Below are positions 43,078-53,069 of a DNA stretch of 64,000 nucleotides, in pieces. This stretch comes from Marinobacter manganoxydans MnI7-9 (GTDB lineage: Bacteria > Pseudomonadota > Gammaproteobacteria > Pseudomonadales > Oleiphilaceae). The notes beneath the pieces were generated by a model. That model saw nothing but the letters and a program-made list of their open reading frames with translations, had not been told where the DNA came from and did not search any database. The DNA lies in the NCBI RefSeq assembly GCF_000235625.1, contig NZ_AGTR01000080.1, forward strand, positions 62,001 through 126,000, given 5' to 3'. The stretch's first letter is position 1; each line of letters starts with the position of its first letter. The position numbers and the translations under genes were made by a program.

Positions 43078-44652
43078 TTATTCCTGCAGCTGTTTCGGGT
43101 CAACCTGCTTCACGGTCGACAGCTTCTGGACCATGCTGGTGGTCTGTTTGCGGCCACCGAACATGTTGAACTTGCTGTCGCCGTTGCAGCCTTCACCGAA
43201 GCTGAAGCCGCAACCGTTGCGCTCGCCATGGGCGGTGGCATCGGGGAAGGCTTCTTTCGCCAGCTCGCGGTGGCTGGTGGGAATCACGAAGCGGTCCTCG
43301 TAGTTGGCGATGGCCAGGTAGCGGTACATCTCGTCCGCCTGGGCCTTGGTCAGACCGGCTTCTTCAAGGGCGCGCAGGTCTTCCTTGCCTTCAACGGTCT
43401 CGGCACGCTTGTACAGACGCATGGCCATGATCCGCTTGAGAGCCCGGACAATCGGCTTCTCGTCACCAGCTGTAAGCAGGTTGGCCAGATACTTCACCGG
43501 GATCCGCAAGCTTTCGATCTTCGGCAGTATGCCGTCGAATTCGACCTTGCCGGCTTCCGCCGCGGACTGGATCGGGCTCAGGGGCGGCACGTACCAGACC
43601 ATGGGCAGGGTGCGGTATTCCGGGTGCAGCGGCAGGGCCAGTTTCCAGTCCACCGCCATCTTGTACACCGGGCTCTGCTGGGCGGCTTCGATCACGTTCA
43701 TCGGGATGCCGTCTTTCTTCGCCTGCTCGATCACTTTCGGGTCGAACGGATCCAGGAAGATTTCCAGCTGCTTTTCATAGAGTTCATGCTCGCCCGGGGC
43801 GCTGGCCACTTCCTCGATGCGGTCTGCGTCGTAAAGCAGCACACCGAGATAGCGAATCCGGCCAACACAGGTCTCGGAGCACACGGTGGGCATGCCGGCT
43901 TCGATCCGCGGATAGCAGAAAATGCACTTCTCGGACTTGCCGGTTTTCCAGTTGAAGTAGATCTTCTTGTACGGGCAGCCGGAGACACACATCCGCCAGC
44001 CACGGCACTTGTCCTGGTCGATCAGGACGATGCCGTCTTCCTCACGCTTGTAGATGGCACCACTCGGGCAGCTGGCAACACACGCCGGGTTCAGGCAGTG
44101 CTCGCACAGGCGCGGCAGGTACATCATGAAGGTGTTTTCGAACTGGCCGTAGATATCCGCCTGTACCTGGTCAAAGTTCTTGTCCTTGCGGCGCTTGGCG
44201 AACTCGGTACCCAGGATTTCTTCCCAGTTGGGACCCCATTCGATTTTCTGCATGCGCTGGCCGGAGATCAGCGAGCGCGGCCGGGCAACCGGCTGGTGCT
44301 TGCTGTCGCCAGCGGTGTGCAGGTGCTGGTAGTCGAAATCGAACGGCTCGTAGTAGTCGTCGATCTGGGGCAGGTCCGGGTTGGCGAAGATGTTCGCCAG
44401 TACCCGGAAACGGCCACCGATCTTCGGGCGGATCTTGCCGGAGCTGTCACGCATCCAGCCGCCCTTCCACTTGTCCTGGTTCTCCCACTCTTTCGGGTAG
44501 CCGATACCGGGCTTGGTCTCGACGTTGTTGAACCAGGCGTATTCCATGCCTTCACGGCTGGTCCATACGTTTTTGCAGGTGACTGAACAGGTGTGGCAAC
44601 CGATGCACTTGTCCAGGTTCAGCACCATGCCGACTTGGGAACGGATCTTCAT
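43078..44652 (-). CDS. narH: Nitrate reductase beta subunit NarH
   Basis: A 524-residue iron-sulfur subunit carrying electrons from NarI to NarG. Cysteine groups are CIGCHTCSVTC near residue 16, CEHCLNPACVASCPSG, CRGWRMCVSGCPYKK (with the tryptophan that marks the 3Fe-4S site), and CIFCYPRIEAGMPTVCSETC. Length is normal for the family. It starts in an ATGA overlap with narG. Confidence 0.98.
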   Translation of the reverse strand: MKIRSQVGMVLNLDKCIGCHTCSVTCKNVWTSREGMEYAWFNNVETKPGIGYPKEWENQDKWKGGWMRDSSGKIRPKIGGRFRVLANIFANPDLPQIDDYYEPFDFDYQHLHTAGDSKHQPVARPRSLISGQRMQKIEWGPNWEEILGTEFAKRRKDKNFDQVQADIYGQFENTFMMYLPRLCEHCLNPACVASCPSGAIYKREEDGIVLIDQDKCRGWRMCVSGCPYKKIYFNWKTGKSEKCIFCYPRIEAGMPTVCSETCVGRIRYLGVLLYDADRIEEVASAPGEHELYEKQLEIFLDPFDPKVIEQAKKDGIPMNVIEAAQQSPVYKMAVDWKLALPLHPEYRTLPMVWYVPPLSPIQSAAEAGKVEFDGILPKIESLRIPVKYLANLLTAGDEKPIVRALKRIMAMRLYKRAETVEGKEDLRALEEAGLTKAQADEMYRYLAIANYEDRFVIPTSHRELAKEAFPDATAHGERNGCGFSFGEGCNGDSKFNMFGGRKQTTSMVQKLSTVKQVDPKQLQE

Positions 44653-47600
44653 TTTACAGCCTCCTGAACAGTGTCATTGCCTTCACCGTCGAGCCAGTCG
44701 ACGTTGTGCATCTTGCGAACCACCACGAATTCGTCGCGGTTGGAACCTACGGTTCCGTAGTAGTTGAAGCCGTAGGAATACTGGGCGTAGCCGCCGATCA
44801 TGTGGGTCGGCTTCGGGCACACCCGGGTGACCGAGTTGTGGATACCGCCACGGGTACCGGTAATTTCCGAGCCCGGAATGTTCACGATCCGCTCCTGGGC
44901 GTGGTACATCATCACCATGCCGGGCATCACCCGCTGACTCACAACCGCCCGGGCTGCAATGGCGCCATTGGCGTTGAACAGCTCGATCCAGTCGTTGTCC
45001 TCAATGGCCAGTTCTTTTGCGTCGTCCTCACTCAGCCACACAATCGGGCCACCGCGGGACAGGGTCAGCATCAACAGGTTGTCGCTGTAGGTGCTGTGGA
45101 TACCCCACTTCTGGTGCGGCGTGATCCAGTTCAGCGCTTTCTCGGCGTTGCCGTTGCTGCGCTGGTTGATCATGCTGCTGACCGTCTTGGTGTTGATCGG
45201 CGGGCGATACACCAGCAGGCTCTCGCCGAAGGCGCGCATCCACTCGTGGTCCTGGTAGAACTGCTGACGACCAGTCAGGGTGCGCCAGGGGATCAGCTCA
45301 TGGACGTTGGTGTAACCGGCGTTGTAGGAGACATGCTCGTCTTCCAGACCAGACCAGGTCGGGCTGGAGATGATCTTGCGCGGCTGCGCCACGATATCCC
45401 GGAAGCGGATCTTTTCCTCTTCCTTGTTCTTCGCCAGATGGGTGTGGTCCAGGCCGGTCATTTCTGACAACGCAGCCCAGGCTTTCACCGCAACCTGGCC
45501 GTTGGTTTCCGGGGCCAGTGTCAGGATGACCTCGGCTGCATCAATGGCACTCTCGATCTTCGGACGGCCTGCGTTCGCCCCCTCGATGTGGGTGTAGTTC
45601 AGATCCTTGAGGAAGTTCACTTCCTTCTCGGTGTTCCAGTTGATGCCCTTGCCACCGTTACCCAGCTTGTCCATCAAAGGACCAAGCGAAGTGAAGCGCG
45701 CGTAGGTGTTCGGGTAGTCCCGCTCAACGGTGATGAAGTTGGGCGCGGTCTTGCCCGGGATCAGGTCGCACTCGCCGCGCTTCCAATCCTTCACATCAAA
45801 CGGCTGGCCCAGCTCGGCCGGAGCGTCGTGCAGCAGCGGCAGGGTAACCACGTCTTTCTCGACACCCAGGTGGCCTTCGGTGGCCTTGGAGAACGCCTTG
45901 GCAATGCCCTTGTAGATCTCCCAGTCACTGCGCGCTTCCCAGGCCGGATCGGTAGCGGCGGTCAGCGGGTGGATGAACGGGTGCATGTCGGAGGTATTCA
46001 GATCGTTCTTCTCGTACCAGGTGGCCGTTGGCAGAACGATGTCTGAATACAGACAGGTGGTGGACATACGGAAATCCAGGGTCACCAGCAAGTCGAGCTT
46101 GCCTTCCGGCGCCTCGTCATGCCATTTGACCTCTTTCGGCTTGGCGCCACCTTCGTGGCCCAGATCCTTGCCCTGCAGGCCACTCTTGGTACCCAGCAGG
46201 TACTTGAGCATGTACTCGTGGCCCTTACCGGAGGACCCCAGCAGGTTGGATCGCCAGATAAACATATTGCGCGGATGGTTCTGGGGCGCTTCCGGATCCT
46301 CACTGGCAAACGCCAGGGAACCGTCCTTCATGGACTGCGCCACATAGTCCGACACTTCCATTCCGGCTTTTTCCGCCTCGGCAGCAATACCCAGCGGGTT
46401 GCGGTTGAGCTGCGGGGCAGACGGCAGCCAGCCCATGCGCTCGGCGCGCACGTTGTAGTCAATCAGGCTGCCGCCGAATTTGGACTTGTCCGCCAACGGC
46501 GACAGGATCTCATCGACACCCAGCTTCTCGTAACGCCACTGACCGGAGTGGGCGTAGAAGAAGGAGGTGGAGTTCATATGCCGGGGCGGACGCTGCCAGT
46601 CCAGACCAAAGGCCAGGGGCTGCCAGCCGGTCTGCGGACGCAGCTTTTCCTGGCCTACATAGTGAGCCCAACCGCCACCGCTCTGGCCGATACAGCCACA
46701 CATGATCAGCATGTTGATCAGGCCGCGGTAGTTCATGTCCATGTGGTACCAGTGGTTCATACCGGCACCGACGATGACCATGGACCGGCCCTTGGTCTTG
46801 TCGGCGTTGTCGGCAAACTCACGGGCAATACGGATCACTTTCTCGGCGGGGACGCCGGTGATCTTTTCCTGCCACGCAGGGGTGTAGGGCTTCACTTCGT
46901 CATAGGAAGTGGCACCGTCGTCCTCGCCCAGGCCACGGCTGATGCCGTAGTTGGCCACCATCAGGTCGTAAACGGTGACCACGCGCCCTTCGGAGCCGTC
47001 CGCCAGCTGCACCTTGCGGGTACCCAGCTTGTGCTTGAGGATGTCCTTGATTTCCACGTGCTTGAAGTGGTCGTGCTCGATACCACCGAAGTACGGGAAG
47101 GCAACGTCCACAACGTCATCGTGCTTCTCGACCATGGACAGCTGCAGGTTGACGTCGGAGCCCTTGGCGGTTTGCTTCAGGTTCCACTTGCCCTTTTCGC
47201 CCCAGCGGTAGCCAATGGAACCATTGGGCGCCGTCAGCTCACCGGAGGCCTCATCGATCGCGATGGTTTTCCACTCGGGGTTGTTTTCTTCACCCAGCCC
47301 GTCCACCAGGTCACTGGCGCGCAGGAAGCGGCCCGGCACGAAGCTGCCGTCATCCTTCTCTTCCAGCATGACCAGGTAAGGCATGTCGGTGTAGCGACGC
47401 ACGTAGTCGGTGAAGTACTCACTGGGGTTGTCGACGTGGAACTCTTTCAGGATCACGTGGCCCATGGCCATGCCCAGAGCGGCATCGGTGCCCTGCTTGG
47501 GGTTCATCCACTCGTCGGACAGCTTGGAGACTTCGGCGTAATCCGGAGTAATGGCGACGGTCTTGGTGCCCTTGTAGCGAACTTCGGTAAAGAAGTGGGC

Positions 47601-48392
47601 GTCCGGGGTACGGGTCTGGGGTACGTTGGAGCCCCAGGCAATGATATAGCCGGAGTTGTACCAGTCTGCGGATTCAGGCACGTCGGTCTGCTCACCCCAG
47701 GTTTGCGGGGAGGCCGGCGGCAGGTCGCAGTACCAGTCGTAGAAGCTCATGCAGACGCCACCGATCATGGACAGGTAACGGCTGCCGGCTGCGTAGGAGA
47801 CCATGGACATGGCAGGAATCGGCGAGAAGCCGATGATGCGGTCTGGGCCATGCTTTTTGGCGGTGTAAACGTTGGAGGCGCCAATCAGCTCGTTGACTTC
47901 ATCCCAGCTTGAGCGCACGAACCCGCCCATGCCACGGCGGGGCTTGTACTCAGCGGTTTTCTTGGGGTCTTCCACGATAGAAGCCCAGGCCTCCACCGGA
48001 TCATTGAACTGCATGCGCGCGGCACGCCAAAGCTTCATCAGATGCTTGCGCATCAGCGGGTATTTCAGCCGGTTGGCGCTGTACATGTACCAGGAGTAGC
48101 TGGCACCACGGGGGCAGCCACGGGGCTCGTGGTTAGGCAGATCCGGACGGGTACGGGGATAGTCGGTTTGCTGGGTTTCCCAGGTAACCAGGCCGTTCTT
48201 GACGTAAATTTTCCAGCTGCAGGAGCCGGTGCAGTTTACGCCGTGGGTGGAGCGCACAACTTTGTCGTGCTGCCAGCGCTGGCGGTAGCTGTCTTCCCAC
48301 TCGCGGCTGACTTCGTGGGTTTCGCCGTGTCCGTTCGCGAACGGCTCGCGCTTCTTCCTGAAGTAACTCAGTTTATCGATCAAATGACTCAT
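44649..48392 (-). CDS. narG: Nitrate reductase alpha subunit NarG
   Basis: A 1247-residue membrane-bound, cytoplasm-facing molybdenum enzyme reducing nitrate to nitrite. The FS0 cluster ligands are His50, Cys54, Cys58 and Cys93 (HGVNCTGSCSW and RGCPRGASYSW). The active-site region FYDWYCDLPPASPQTWGEQT and the C-terminal molybdopterin-binding domain are intact. No twin-arginine signal for the periplasmic enzyme is present. It is first of narGHJI, 120 bases downstream of narK, with a NarL-like heptamer pair upstream. Confidence 0.99.
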   Translation of the reverse strand: MSHLIDKLSYFRKKREPFANGHGETHEVSREWEDSYRQRWQHDKVVRSTHGVNCTGSCSWKIYVKNGLVTWETQQTDYPRTRPDLPNHEPRGCPRGASYSWYMYSANRLKYPLMRKHLMKLWRAARMQFNDPVEAWASIVEDPKKTAEYKPRRGMGGFVRSSWDEVNELIGASNVYTAKKHGPDRIIGFSPIPAMSMVSYAAGSRYLSMIGGVCMSFYDWYCDLPPASPQTWGEQTDVPESADWYNSGYIIAWGSNVPQTRTPDAHFFTEVRYKGTKTVAITPDYAEVSKLSDEWMNPKQGTDAALGMAMGHVILKEFHVDNPSEYFTDYVRRYTDMPYLVMLEEKDDGSFVPGRFLRASDLVDGLGEENNPEWKTIAIDEASGELTAPNGSIGYRWGEKGKWNLKQTAKGSDVNLQLSMVEKHDDVVDVAFPYFGGIEHDHFKHVEIKDILKHKLGTRKVQLADGSEGRVVTVYDLMVANYGISRGLGEDDGATSYDEVKPYTPAWQEKITGVPAEKVIRIAREFADNADKTKGRSMVIVGAGMNHWYHMDMNYRGLINMLIMCGCIGQSGGGWAHYVGQEKLRPQTGWQPLAFGLDWQRPPRHMNSTSFFYAHSGQWRYEKLGVDEILSPLADKSKFGGSLIDYNVRAERMGWLPSAPQLNRNPLGIAAEAEKAGMEVSDYVAQSMKDGSLAFASEDPEAPQNHPRNMFIWRSNLLGSSGKGHEYMLKYLLGTKSGLQGKDLGHEGGAKPKEVKWHDEAPEGKLDLLVTLDFRMSTTCLYSDIVLPTATWYEKNDLNTSDMHPFIHPLTAATDPAWEARSDWEIYKGIAKAFSKATEGHLGVEKDVVTLPLLHDAPAELGQPFDVKDWKRGECDLIPGKTAPNFITVERDYPNTYARFTSLGPLMDKLGNGGKGINWNTEKEVNFLKDLNYTHIEGANAGRPKIESAIDAAEVILTLAPETNGQVAVKAWAALSEMTGLDHTHLAKNKEEEKIRFRDIVAQPRKIISSPTWSGLEDEHVSYNAGYTNVHELIPWRTLTGRQQFYQDHEWMRAFGESLLVYRPPINTKTVSSMINQRSNGNAEKALNWITPHQKWGIHSTYSDNLLMLTLSRGGPIVWLSEDDAKELAIEDNDWIELFNANGAIAARAVVSQRVMPGMVMMYHAQERIVNIPGSEITGTRGGIHNSVTRVCPKPTHMIGGYAQYSYGFNYYGTVGSNRDEFVVVRKMHNVDWLDGEGNDTVQEAVK

Positions 48393-48490
48393 GGTCTCTC
48401 TCCGTCTGCCGGATCGTTTCTCCGATTTGAGACCATTGTGTGTGAGAAAAACCGCGAAATCTGCGTGGTTACTACCTCATAACCCGTTTC

Positions 48491-48506
48491 TACCACCCTG
48501 GGGGTA
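48491..48506. promoter_or_regulatory. NarL-type 7-2-7 heptamer pair upstream of narG
   Basis: TACCACC, two bases, then GGGGGTA give an inverted pair of TACYNM-like heptamers, about 100 bases before narG and 7 bases after the narK stop. The last base of each heptamer differs from the E. coli consensus. It could also act as a small hairpin after narK. Confidence 0.45.
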
Positions 48507-48512
48507 GGTGGC

Positions 48513-49781
48513 TTATATCCCCGGGTGGAGTAGGTGTTCACGCTCGTGTCGGCGACTTTCCCGGGCAAACAGGAAAAGACAGCCCACAAGCAGCAGGAAG
48601 AGAATCATGAAGACCGCACTGCGGATACCCAGCCAGTGGTTAACGCTGCTGAAAATCACCGGCAGAACAAAGGCTACGGAACAGGCACTCACCAGCAGCA
48701 AGCCGGCAACAAAGGCCGCCACCGAACGATTTTCAACAATAACCAGCCGCTGGAGGCTACCCATGGTGCAGCCCATGGCCAGCCCGAGCGTGACGACAAA
48801 CACACCCTCCAGTTGCATGGGCAGGGCAAATTCAACCCGGATAGTGGCGTCAACGCCCTGGATAAACAGGGTCATGGGTGGGTAGGACAAAACAAACAGC
48901 GCCATCAGACAGACCATCAGTGCTCGGCTGACAACCCTTGCACTGCCGAACCGATCGGCAAATCCGCCTCCCACAATCTGGGCCAGGGCCCCGGGAATCA
49001 CAAACCATTGAGCCAGGCGCGCGCCGGAATCCACTGACAGATCGAACTGTGACGACAAATAATCCGGCAGCCACAAAGCCAACGCAAAGAAGCTGCCGGC
49101 GACAACGCCAAAATAGCCACAAAGCTGACCGGCCCGCCTCGTCTGCATGCGGTGGAGCAGCACCCGGACTGAGGTTTCGGCGGTCGGGTCCGCCTCGGCG
49201 TCTTCCGGATCGGTAAGCATGACCAGCAGCGCAAGCACCAGCAACAGCACGATCAGATAGGCCAGCGGCACCCCGTGCCAGGAAAAGGCCTCATGGAACA
49301 GTGGCACCAGGTAGTAGTTGAATCCCGCGCCGGTCACACCGGCGCCAAACACCCCGAGCACAAGGCCCAGGCGTCTAGATTCACAGTGTCCTGTCACGAA
49401 CTGCAACCCGGCACTGTAGAATCCACCCGCCAGCCCGAGGCCGCCGGCGGCAATCAGGTACCCGGGGAAGGTATCGGTGGTCAGAAGTATCACCATGCAG
49501 GCTGCGAGTCCGGCCAGGCAAATCAGCATGATCCGGCGGGCGCCGAATTTCTGCGCCGCCAGGCCCGCTGGAACGGCCAGCGCCGCGCCCACCGCCATCG
49601 GCATCGCCAGCAGGAATCCAAACTGCAAGTCGCTGAGAGCCAGCTCCGAACGCAGATGGACTCCGGCCACCGCAAACAGAGTCCAGCACCCGGCAGCAAC
49701 AACAAAGCCCGCCACCGCCAACGGCAGCACCACTGCCAATGACGCCAGCCGGTCATCTGCATGATCCGTTTCGGACTTCAT
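48513..49781 (-). CDS. narK: Nitrate/nitrite transporter NarK
   Basis: A 422-residue major facilitator protein with 12 predicted helices. Markers include the first-helix region VVLPLAVAGFVVAAGCWTLFAVAGVHL and the nitrate-porter-like AGGFYSAGLQFVTGH and GVFGAGVTGAGFNYYLVPLF. It is a single NarK unit, not the fused NarK1-NarK2 form found in some denitrifiers. Whether it is a nitrate/proton symporter or nitrate/nitrite exchanger cannot be decided here. It is divergent from narXL and upstream of narGHJI on the same strand. Confidence 0.92.
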   Translation of the reverse strand: MKSETDHADDRLASLAVVLPLAVAGFVVAAGCWTLFAVAGVHLRSELALSDLQFGFLLAMPMAVGAALAVPAGLAAQKFGARRIMLICLAGLAACMVILLTTDTFPGYLIAAGGLGLAGGFYSAGLQFVTGHCESRRLGLVLGVFGAGVTGAGFNYYLVPLFHEAFSWHGVPLAYLIVLLLVLALLVMLTDPEDAEADPTAETSVRVLLHRMQTRRAGQLCGYFGVVAGSFFALALWLPDYLSSQFDLSVDSGARLAQWFVIPGALAQIVGGGFADRFGSARVVSRALMVCLMALFVLSYPPMTLFIQGVDATIRVEFALPMQLEGVFVVTLGLAMGCTMGSLQRLVIVENRSVAAFVAGLLLVSACSVAFVLPVIFSSVNHWLGIRSAVFMILFLLLVGCLFLFARESRRHEREHLLHPGI

Positions 49782-49855
49782 TACTGTCGCTCTTCTGGAA
49801 ACCTGTTTTTCAGTTTCTTCTTTTGATCATAAAAGGGTCAAAGATTATGATGGGT

Positions 49856-49872
49856 TACCAACTATTGGGGTA
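49856..49872. promoter_or_regulatory. NarL-like heptamer pair in the narK-narX region
   Basis: TACCAAC and TGGGGTA are arranged as inverted heptamers with a 3-base spacer, directly next to the FNR-like box at 49874. Spacing differs by one from the canonical 7-2-7. Confidence 0.4.
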
Positions 49873-49873
49873 A

Positions 49874-49887
49874 TTGACTATCCTCAA
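49874..49887. promoter_or_regulatory. FNR/DNR-like box between narK and narX
   Basis: TTGACTATCCTCAA matches TTGATNNNNATCAA with two mismatches. Its central location would allow control of both divergent units. Confidence 0.45.
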
Positions 49888-49962
49888 GGAGGTATCACCG
49901 AATCTTGGTGCGGGGCATAATTCACCCACCCCCGCCACACGCATTGATGCGCAAGAGACTGA

Positions 49963-51822
49963 ATGAAATCCAGAAGCCCGCTTGTAAACCGAATCGCCCT
50001 CGTTGTTGGCGCCGTGGTGGTGACAGCCCTTGTCAGCATGGCGACCACGCTTGCGGTTTCCAAAAGCATCGAAGGCAATGCCACCGCGATCAATCTGGCG
50101 GGCGCCCTGCGCATGGGGGCCTTTCAGTTGCTTGCCCGGAGCGCGGGGCCTGTCGTTTCAGAATCCGGGGAGCGCTCAATCGGGCAGATGCTGGAGCGCT
50201 ACGAGACCAAGTTGGCTGACGCCAGCATTACCGACGCCATCCCCGAGAACCGTGACCATCCTCTGGCCGCCCAGTACGAGGCCATTCTTCAATCCTGGGA
50301 AACCGTGCTTCGGCCTGCCCTGCAGGAACACGACCAGAGCACCCCCATTTCCGCGGCCATGCTCGCTTCAACGCAGCAATACGTTGATAACGTAGACCAG
50401 CTGGTCAATATGCTGGAACAGCGAACCGAAGCCCGTATTGACCTGCTGCACCTGATTCAGATCATCAGCCTGGCTTTTTCCATTCTTATCATCGTGGCGC
50501 TGTTCATCGATCTGAAAAACCGTATTTTGCGGCCACTGCGCAAGCTGGTCAGCATCGCCATCGCCGTGGGCGACCAGGACTTTTCCCGTAAGGCCAACCT
50601 GAGCGGCTCCGACGAGCTGGCACAACTTGGCCAGGCCTTTGACCAGATGACCAGCGAGCTGGCACTGACCTATTACGAGCTGGAAGAAAGGGCCCGCCTG
50701 AAAACGGAAGAGCTTGAAAGGAGCCACGCGGCCCTTCAACTCCTGCATTCCGCAAGCCGGGACCTGTTTGCCAAACACGACCTGTGCAATGGGGCGATCC
50801 CCATGCTTCAGGAGCTTGAGCAGCTACTGGGCATTGGCCCGATCCGCCTCTATCTCCATGACAAGGAATCCTCAGAGCCAATTCAAGCAATCACGACCGC
50901 CAGCCGGGAACGGCCCTTCTACTGCCGTGATCACCACTGCAATGCCTGCCTGGTGACGCCAGAGGCCTATGACGAGCTTCCCGTGGAATCCAACGACGGT
51001 CGGCGGCTCCTGCTACCGATCCGTACCCCCGGACAGCTGCTGGGTACACTGGAGGTCTGGTACCCGGCTGAGGAAGGTCTTTCGAAAACCTCCCGGCGGC
51101 TGTTGGAAACCCTCAGCGACCAGCTGGCCACGGCCATTTTCCTGGAACGGCAGATTACCGAGGAGCAGCAGCAGACGCTTGCTGAAGAACGCACCGTGAT
51201 TGCCCGGGAACTCCATGATTCTCTGGCCCAGTCACTTTCATACCTGAAAATGCAGGTTGCCCGGCTGCGACGCCTCAACATCGACGGCGAGCAACAAAAA
51301 ACTCACGAGGCAATTCTCGACGAACTCAGTACCGGCCTGAACAGTGCCTATCGCCAGTTGCGGGAGCTGCTGGCGACGTTCAGGCTGAAGCTGGACACGC
51401 CGGATCTTGCTACTGCCCTGCAAAAGACCATTGAAGAGTTTTCCGAGCGGCTGGGTAAGCCGGTTGGGCTGCAGTACAATCTGCCGCCCCAGACCCTGTC
51501 GCCGAATGAAGAGATCCATACCCTGCAGATTGTGAGGGAAGGCCTTGCCAACGCGGTCAAACATGCGGACGCCACAGACATAACTGTGGATGTTCTGTTC
51601 GAATCACCGCAGGTACGGGTGCGGATCCGGGATAATGGCAGGGGCCTGCCCGGCAGTGACCAGCCCGTCAATCATTACGGCCTGATAATCATGCAGGACC
51701 GCGCCCGGACCCTGGGCGGTAAGGTCGAAGTAAGCAACCGGGATGAAGGGGGTGTGGAAGTCACCCTGGGATTTGTTCCCAAAAGCCGAAACCTGATTCC
51801 CACAGAAGCATCAAATGCCTGA
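49963..51822 (+). CDS. narX: Nitrate/nitrite sensor histidine kinase NarX
   Basis: A 619-residue membrane kinase. Helix 1 is at about 9-31; the periplasmic ligand P-box is [14 protein letters not shown] near residue 44; helix 2 is near 165-183, followed by HAMP. A cytoplasmic cysteine group CRDHHCNAC is as in NarX. The HPK7 H-box is [15 protein letters not shown] and the ATP site includes NAVKHADA and DNGRGLP. It phosphorylates NarL on sensing nitrate. It forms an operon with narL (17-base gap) and is divergent from narK. Confidence 0.95.
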   Translation: MKSRSPLVNRIALVVGAVVVTALVSMATTLAVSKSIEGNATAINLAGALRMGAFQLLARSAGPVVSESGERSIGQMLERYETKLADASITDAIPENRDHPLAAQYEAILQSWETVLRPALQEHDQSTPISAAMLASTQQYVDNVDQLVNMLEQRTEARIDLLHLIQIISLAFSILIIVALFIDLKNRILRPLRKLVSIAIAVGDQDFSRKANLSGSDELAQLGQAFDQMTSELALTYYELEERARLKTEELERSHAALQLLHSASRDLFAKHDLCNGAIPMLQELEQLLGIGPIRLYLHDKESSEPIQAITTASRERPFYCRDHHCNACLVTPEAYDELPVESNDGRRLLLPIRTPGQLLGTLEVWYPAEEGLSKTSRRLLETLSDQLATAIFLERQITEEQQQTLAEERTVIARELHDSLAQSLSYLKMQVARLRRLNIDGEQQKTHEAILDELSTGLNSAYRQLRELLATFRLKLDTPDLATALQKTIEEFSERLGKPVGLQYNLPPQTLSPNEEIHTLQIVREGLANAVKHADATDITVDVLFESPQVRVRIRDNGRGLPGSDQPVNHYGLIIMQDRARTLGGKVEVSNRDEGGVEVTLGFVPKSRNLIPTEASNA

Positions 51823-51839
51823 AAAAAAGAGAGAACCCG

Positions 51840-52499
51840 ATGTCTGAGTCACCCGCAAGTATTCTGTTGATCGACGATCACCCGCTTCTTCGCCAGGGCA
51901 TCAAACAGTTGATCGACATGGAAGACGATATGAGCGTGGCCGGAGAGGCCAGTAACGCTGCCGACGGCATTCGGCTGGCCACCGAACTGGAACCCGACCT
52001 GATCCTGATGGACTTGAACATGCCAGAGATGGACGGCATTGAGGCTCTGAAGAAACTGCGGGAACAGAACATCAGCTCCCGCATTGTGATGTTCACCGTG
52101 TCGGACCAGGAAGATGATGTTGTGGCGGCACTCCGGGCCGGTGCTGACGGCTACTTGCTGAAGGACATGGAACCGGAAGACATGATCACCCAGCTCCATC
52201 AGGCTGCGGTCGGCAAAATGGTGATCAGTGACCGACTGACCACCCTATTGGCAGAGGCCCTGCGCTCCAACAAGCCCCAACAGGCATCACGCCCGGATTT
52301 CGACAGCCTGACGCCACGGGAAAAGGATATTCTGCGCCTGATTGCCGAGGGTCTCTCCAACAAGATGATTGGTCGCAAGCTCGACATCAGTGACGGCACC
52401 GTCAAGGTCCATGTGAAACACCTGCTGAAGAAACTGAACCTGCGCTCAAGGGTGGAAGTGGCCGTTTGGGCAGTGGAAGAAGGCCTCCACAAGGGCTGA
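51840..52499 (+). CDS. narL: Nitrate/nitrite response regulator NarL
   Basis: A 219-residue NarL/FixJ regulator. The receiver has DDHPLLRQG, the phosphoacceptor Asp in [14 protein letters not shown] near residue 59, and the conserved Lys in LLKDMEPED. The C-terminal LuxR-type helix-turn-helix is [43 protein letters not shown]. It binds TACYNMT-type heptamers, several of which are seen upstream of narG, narK and dnr. It is co-transcribed with narX. Confidence 0.95.
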   Translation: MSESPASILLIDDHPLLRQGIKQLIDMEDDMSVAGEASNAADGIRLATELEPDLILMDLNMPEMDGIEALKKLREQNISSRIVMFTVSDQEDDVVAALRAGADGYLLKDMEPEDMITQLHQAAVGKMVISDRLTTLLAEALRSNKPQQASRPDFDSLTPREKDILRLIAEGLSNKMIGRKLDISDGTVKVHVKHLLKKLNLRSRVEVAVWAVEEGLHKG

Positions 52500-52516
52500 G
52501 TTATATCAAATCGTTC

Positions 52517-52538
52517 CAGAGTACTTTGCTTTACTCTG
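52517..52538. terminator. Weak hairpin after narL
   Basis: CAGAGTA and TACTCTG form a 7-base stem over an 8-base loop, between narL and ubiT. There is no good T-run, so termination is uncertain. Confidence 0.35.
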
Positions 52539-52567
52539 TGCCGGTTACTGACCGCCCGGAGTAAAGC

Positions 52568-53059
52568 ATGGCTTTTTCACTACCTTCCACTGCCTCCCTG
52601 AACTCTCCCCTGATTGGGCAAACGCTTTCCGTCCTTCGGGAGTACCTACCCTCCCCCGCGCCCATGCTGGGCGCTATTGATCGCAGAATCCCGGTGCCCC
52701 TCAAGCAGCTGGCTGCAGAAGCACCGCTCAACCGCATTTTTGCCCAGGCCATTGATGAGGGAGAATTCGATGACTTCGAAGGCCGCCGGATTCGCCTGGA
52801 GGTGAACGGCGGACAACCCGGCATCACCATTGGCTTCTGGGCCGGCCGCCTGCGGGTGATCGACGGCCCCGGGGAGGCAACAATCCGCGGCTCGCTGACC
52901 GCCTTCAGAACCCTGGCGGAACGTCGACAGGACCCCGACCAGTTGTTTTTCCAGCGCAAGCTGGTTATCGAAGGTGACACGGAGCTGGGCCTGGGCGTAA
53001 AAAACCTGCTGGATAGCCTGGAGTGGTGTCTCAGTCTGCGAAATCTGTTGCGGCAATAG
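52568..53059 (+). CDS. ubiT: UbiT, SCP2-domain factor of oxygen-independent ubiquinone synthesis
   Basis: A 163-residue sterol-carrier-protein-2 domain protein. The fold segments are GEFDDFEGRRIRLEVNGGQPGITIGFWAGRLRVIDGPGEATIRGSLTAFRTLA and FFQRKLVIEGDTELGLGVKNLLDSLEW. UbiT binds lipids and works with the UbiU-UbiV hydroxylase to make ubiquinone without oxygen. In many bacteria it is beside ubiUV; here 3.7 kb and four other features intervene. Ubiquinone is the quinol donor to NarI and NosR, which explains its place in this island. Confidence 0.9.
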   Translation: MAFSLPSTASLNSPLIGQTLSVLREYLPSPAPMLGAIDRRIPVPLKQLAAEAPLNRIFAQAIDEGEFDDFEGRRIRLEVNGGQPGITIGFWAGRLRVIDGPGEATIRGSLTAFRTLAERRQDPDQLFFQRKLVIEGDTELGLGVKNLLDSLEWCLSLRNLLRQ

Positions 53060-53069
53060 CTCTCTTGCG

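Noticed and set aside
42895-44586. 563-codon plus-strand frame
   Set aside because: Antisense shadow of narH and part of narJ; no motifs.
46119-47912. 597-codon open frame on the plus strand
   Set aside because: It is antisense to narG, whose motifs and full length are certain. High GC with few antisense stops explains it.
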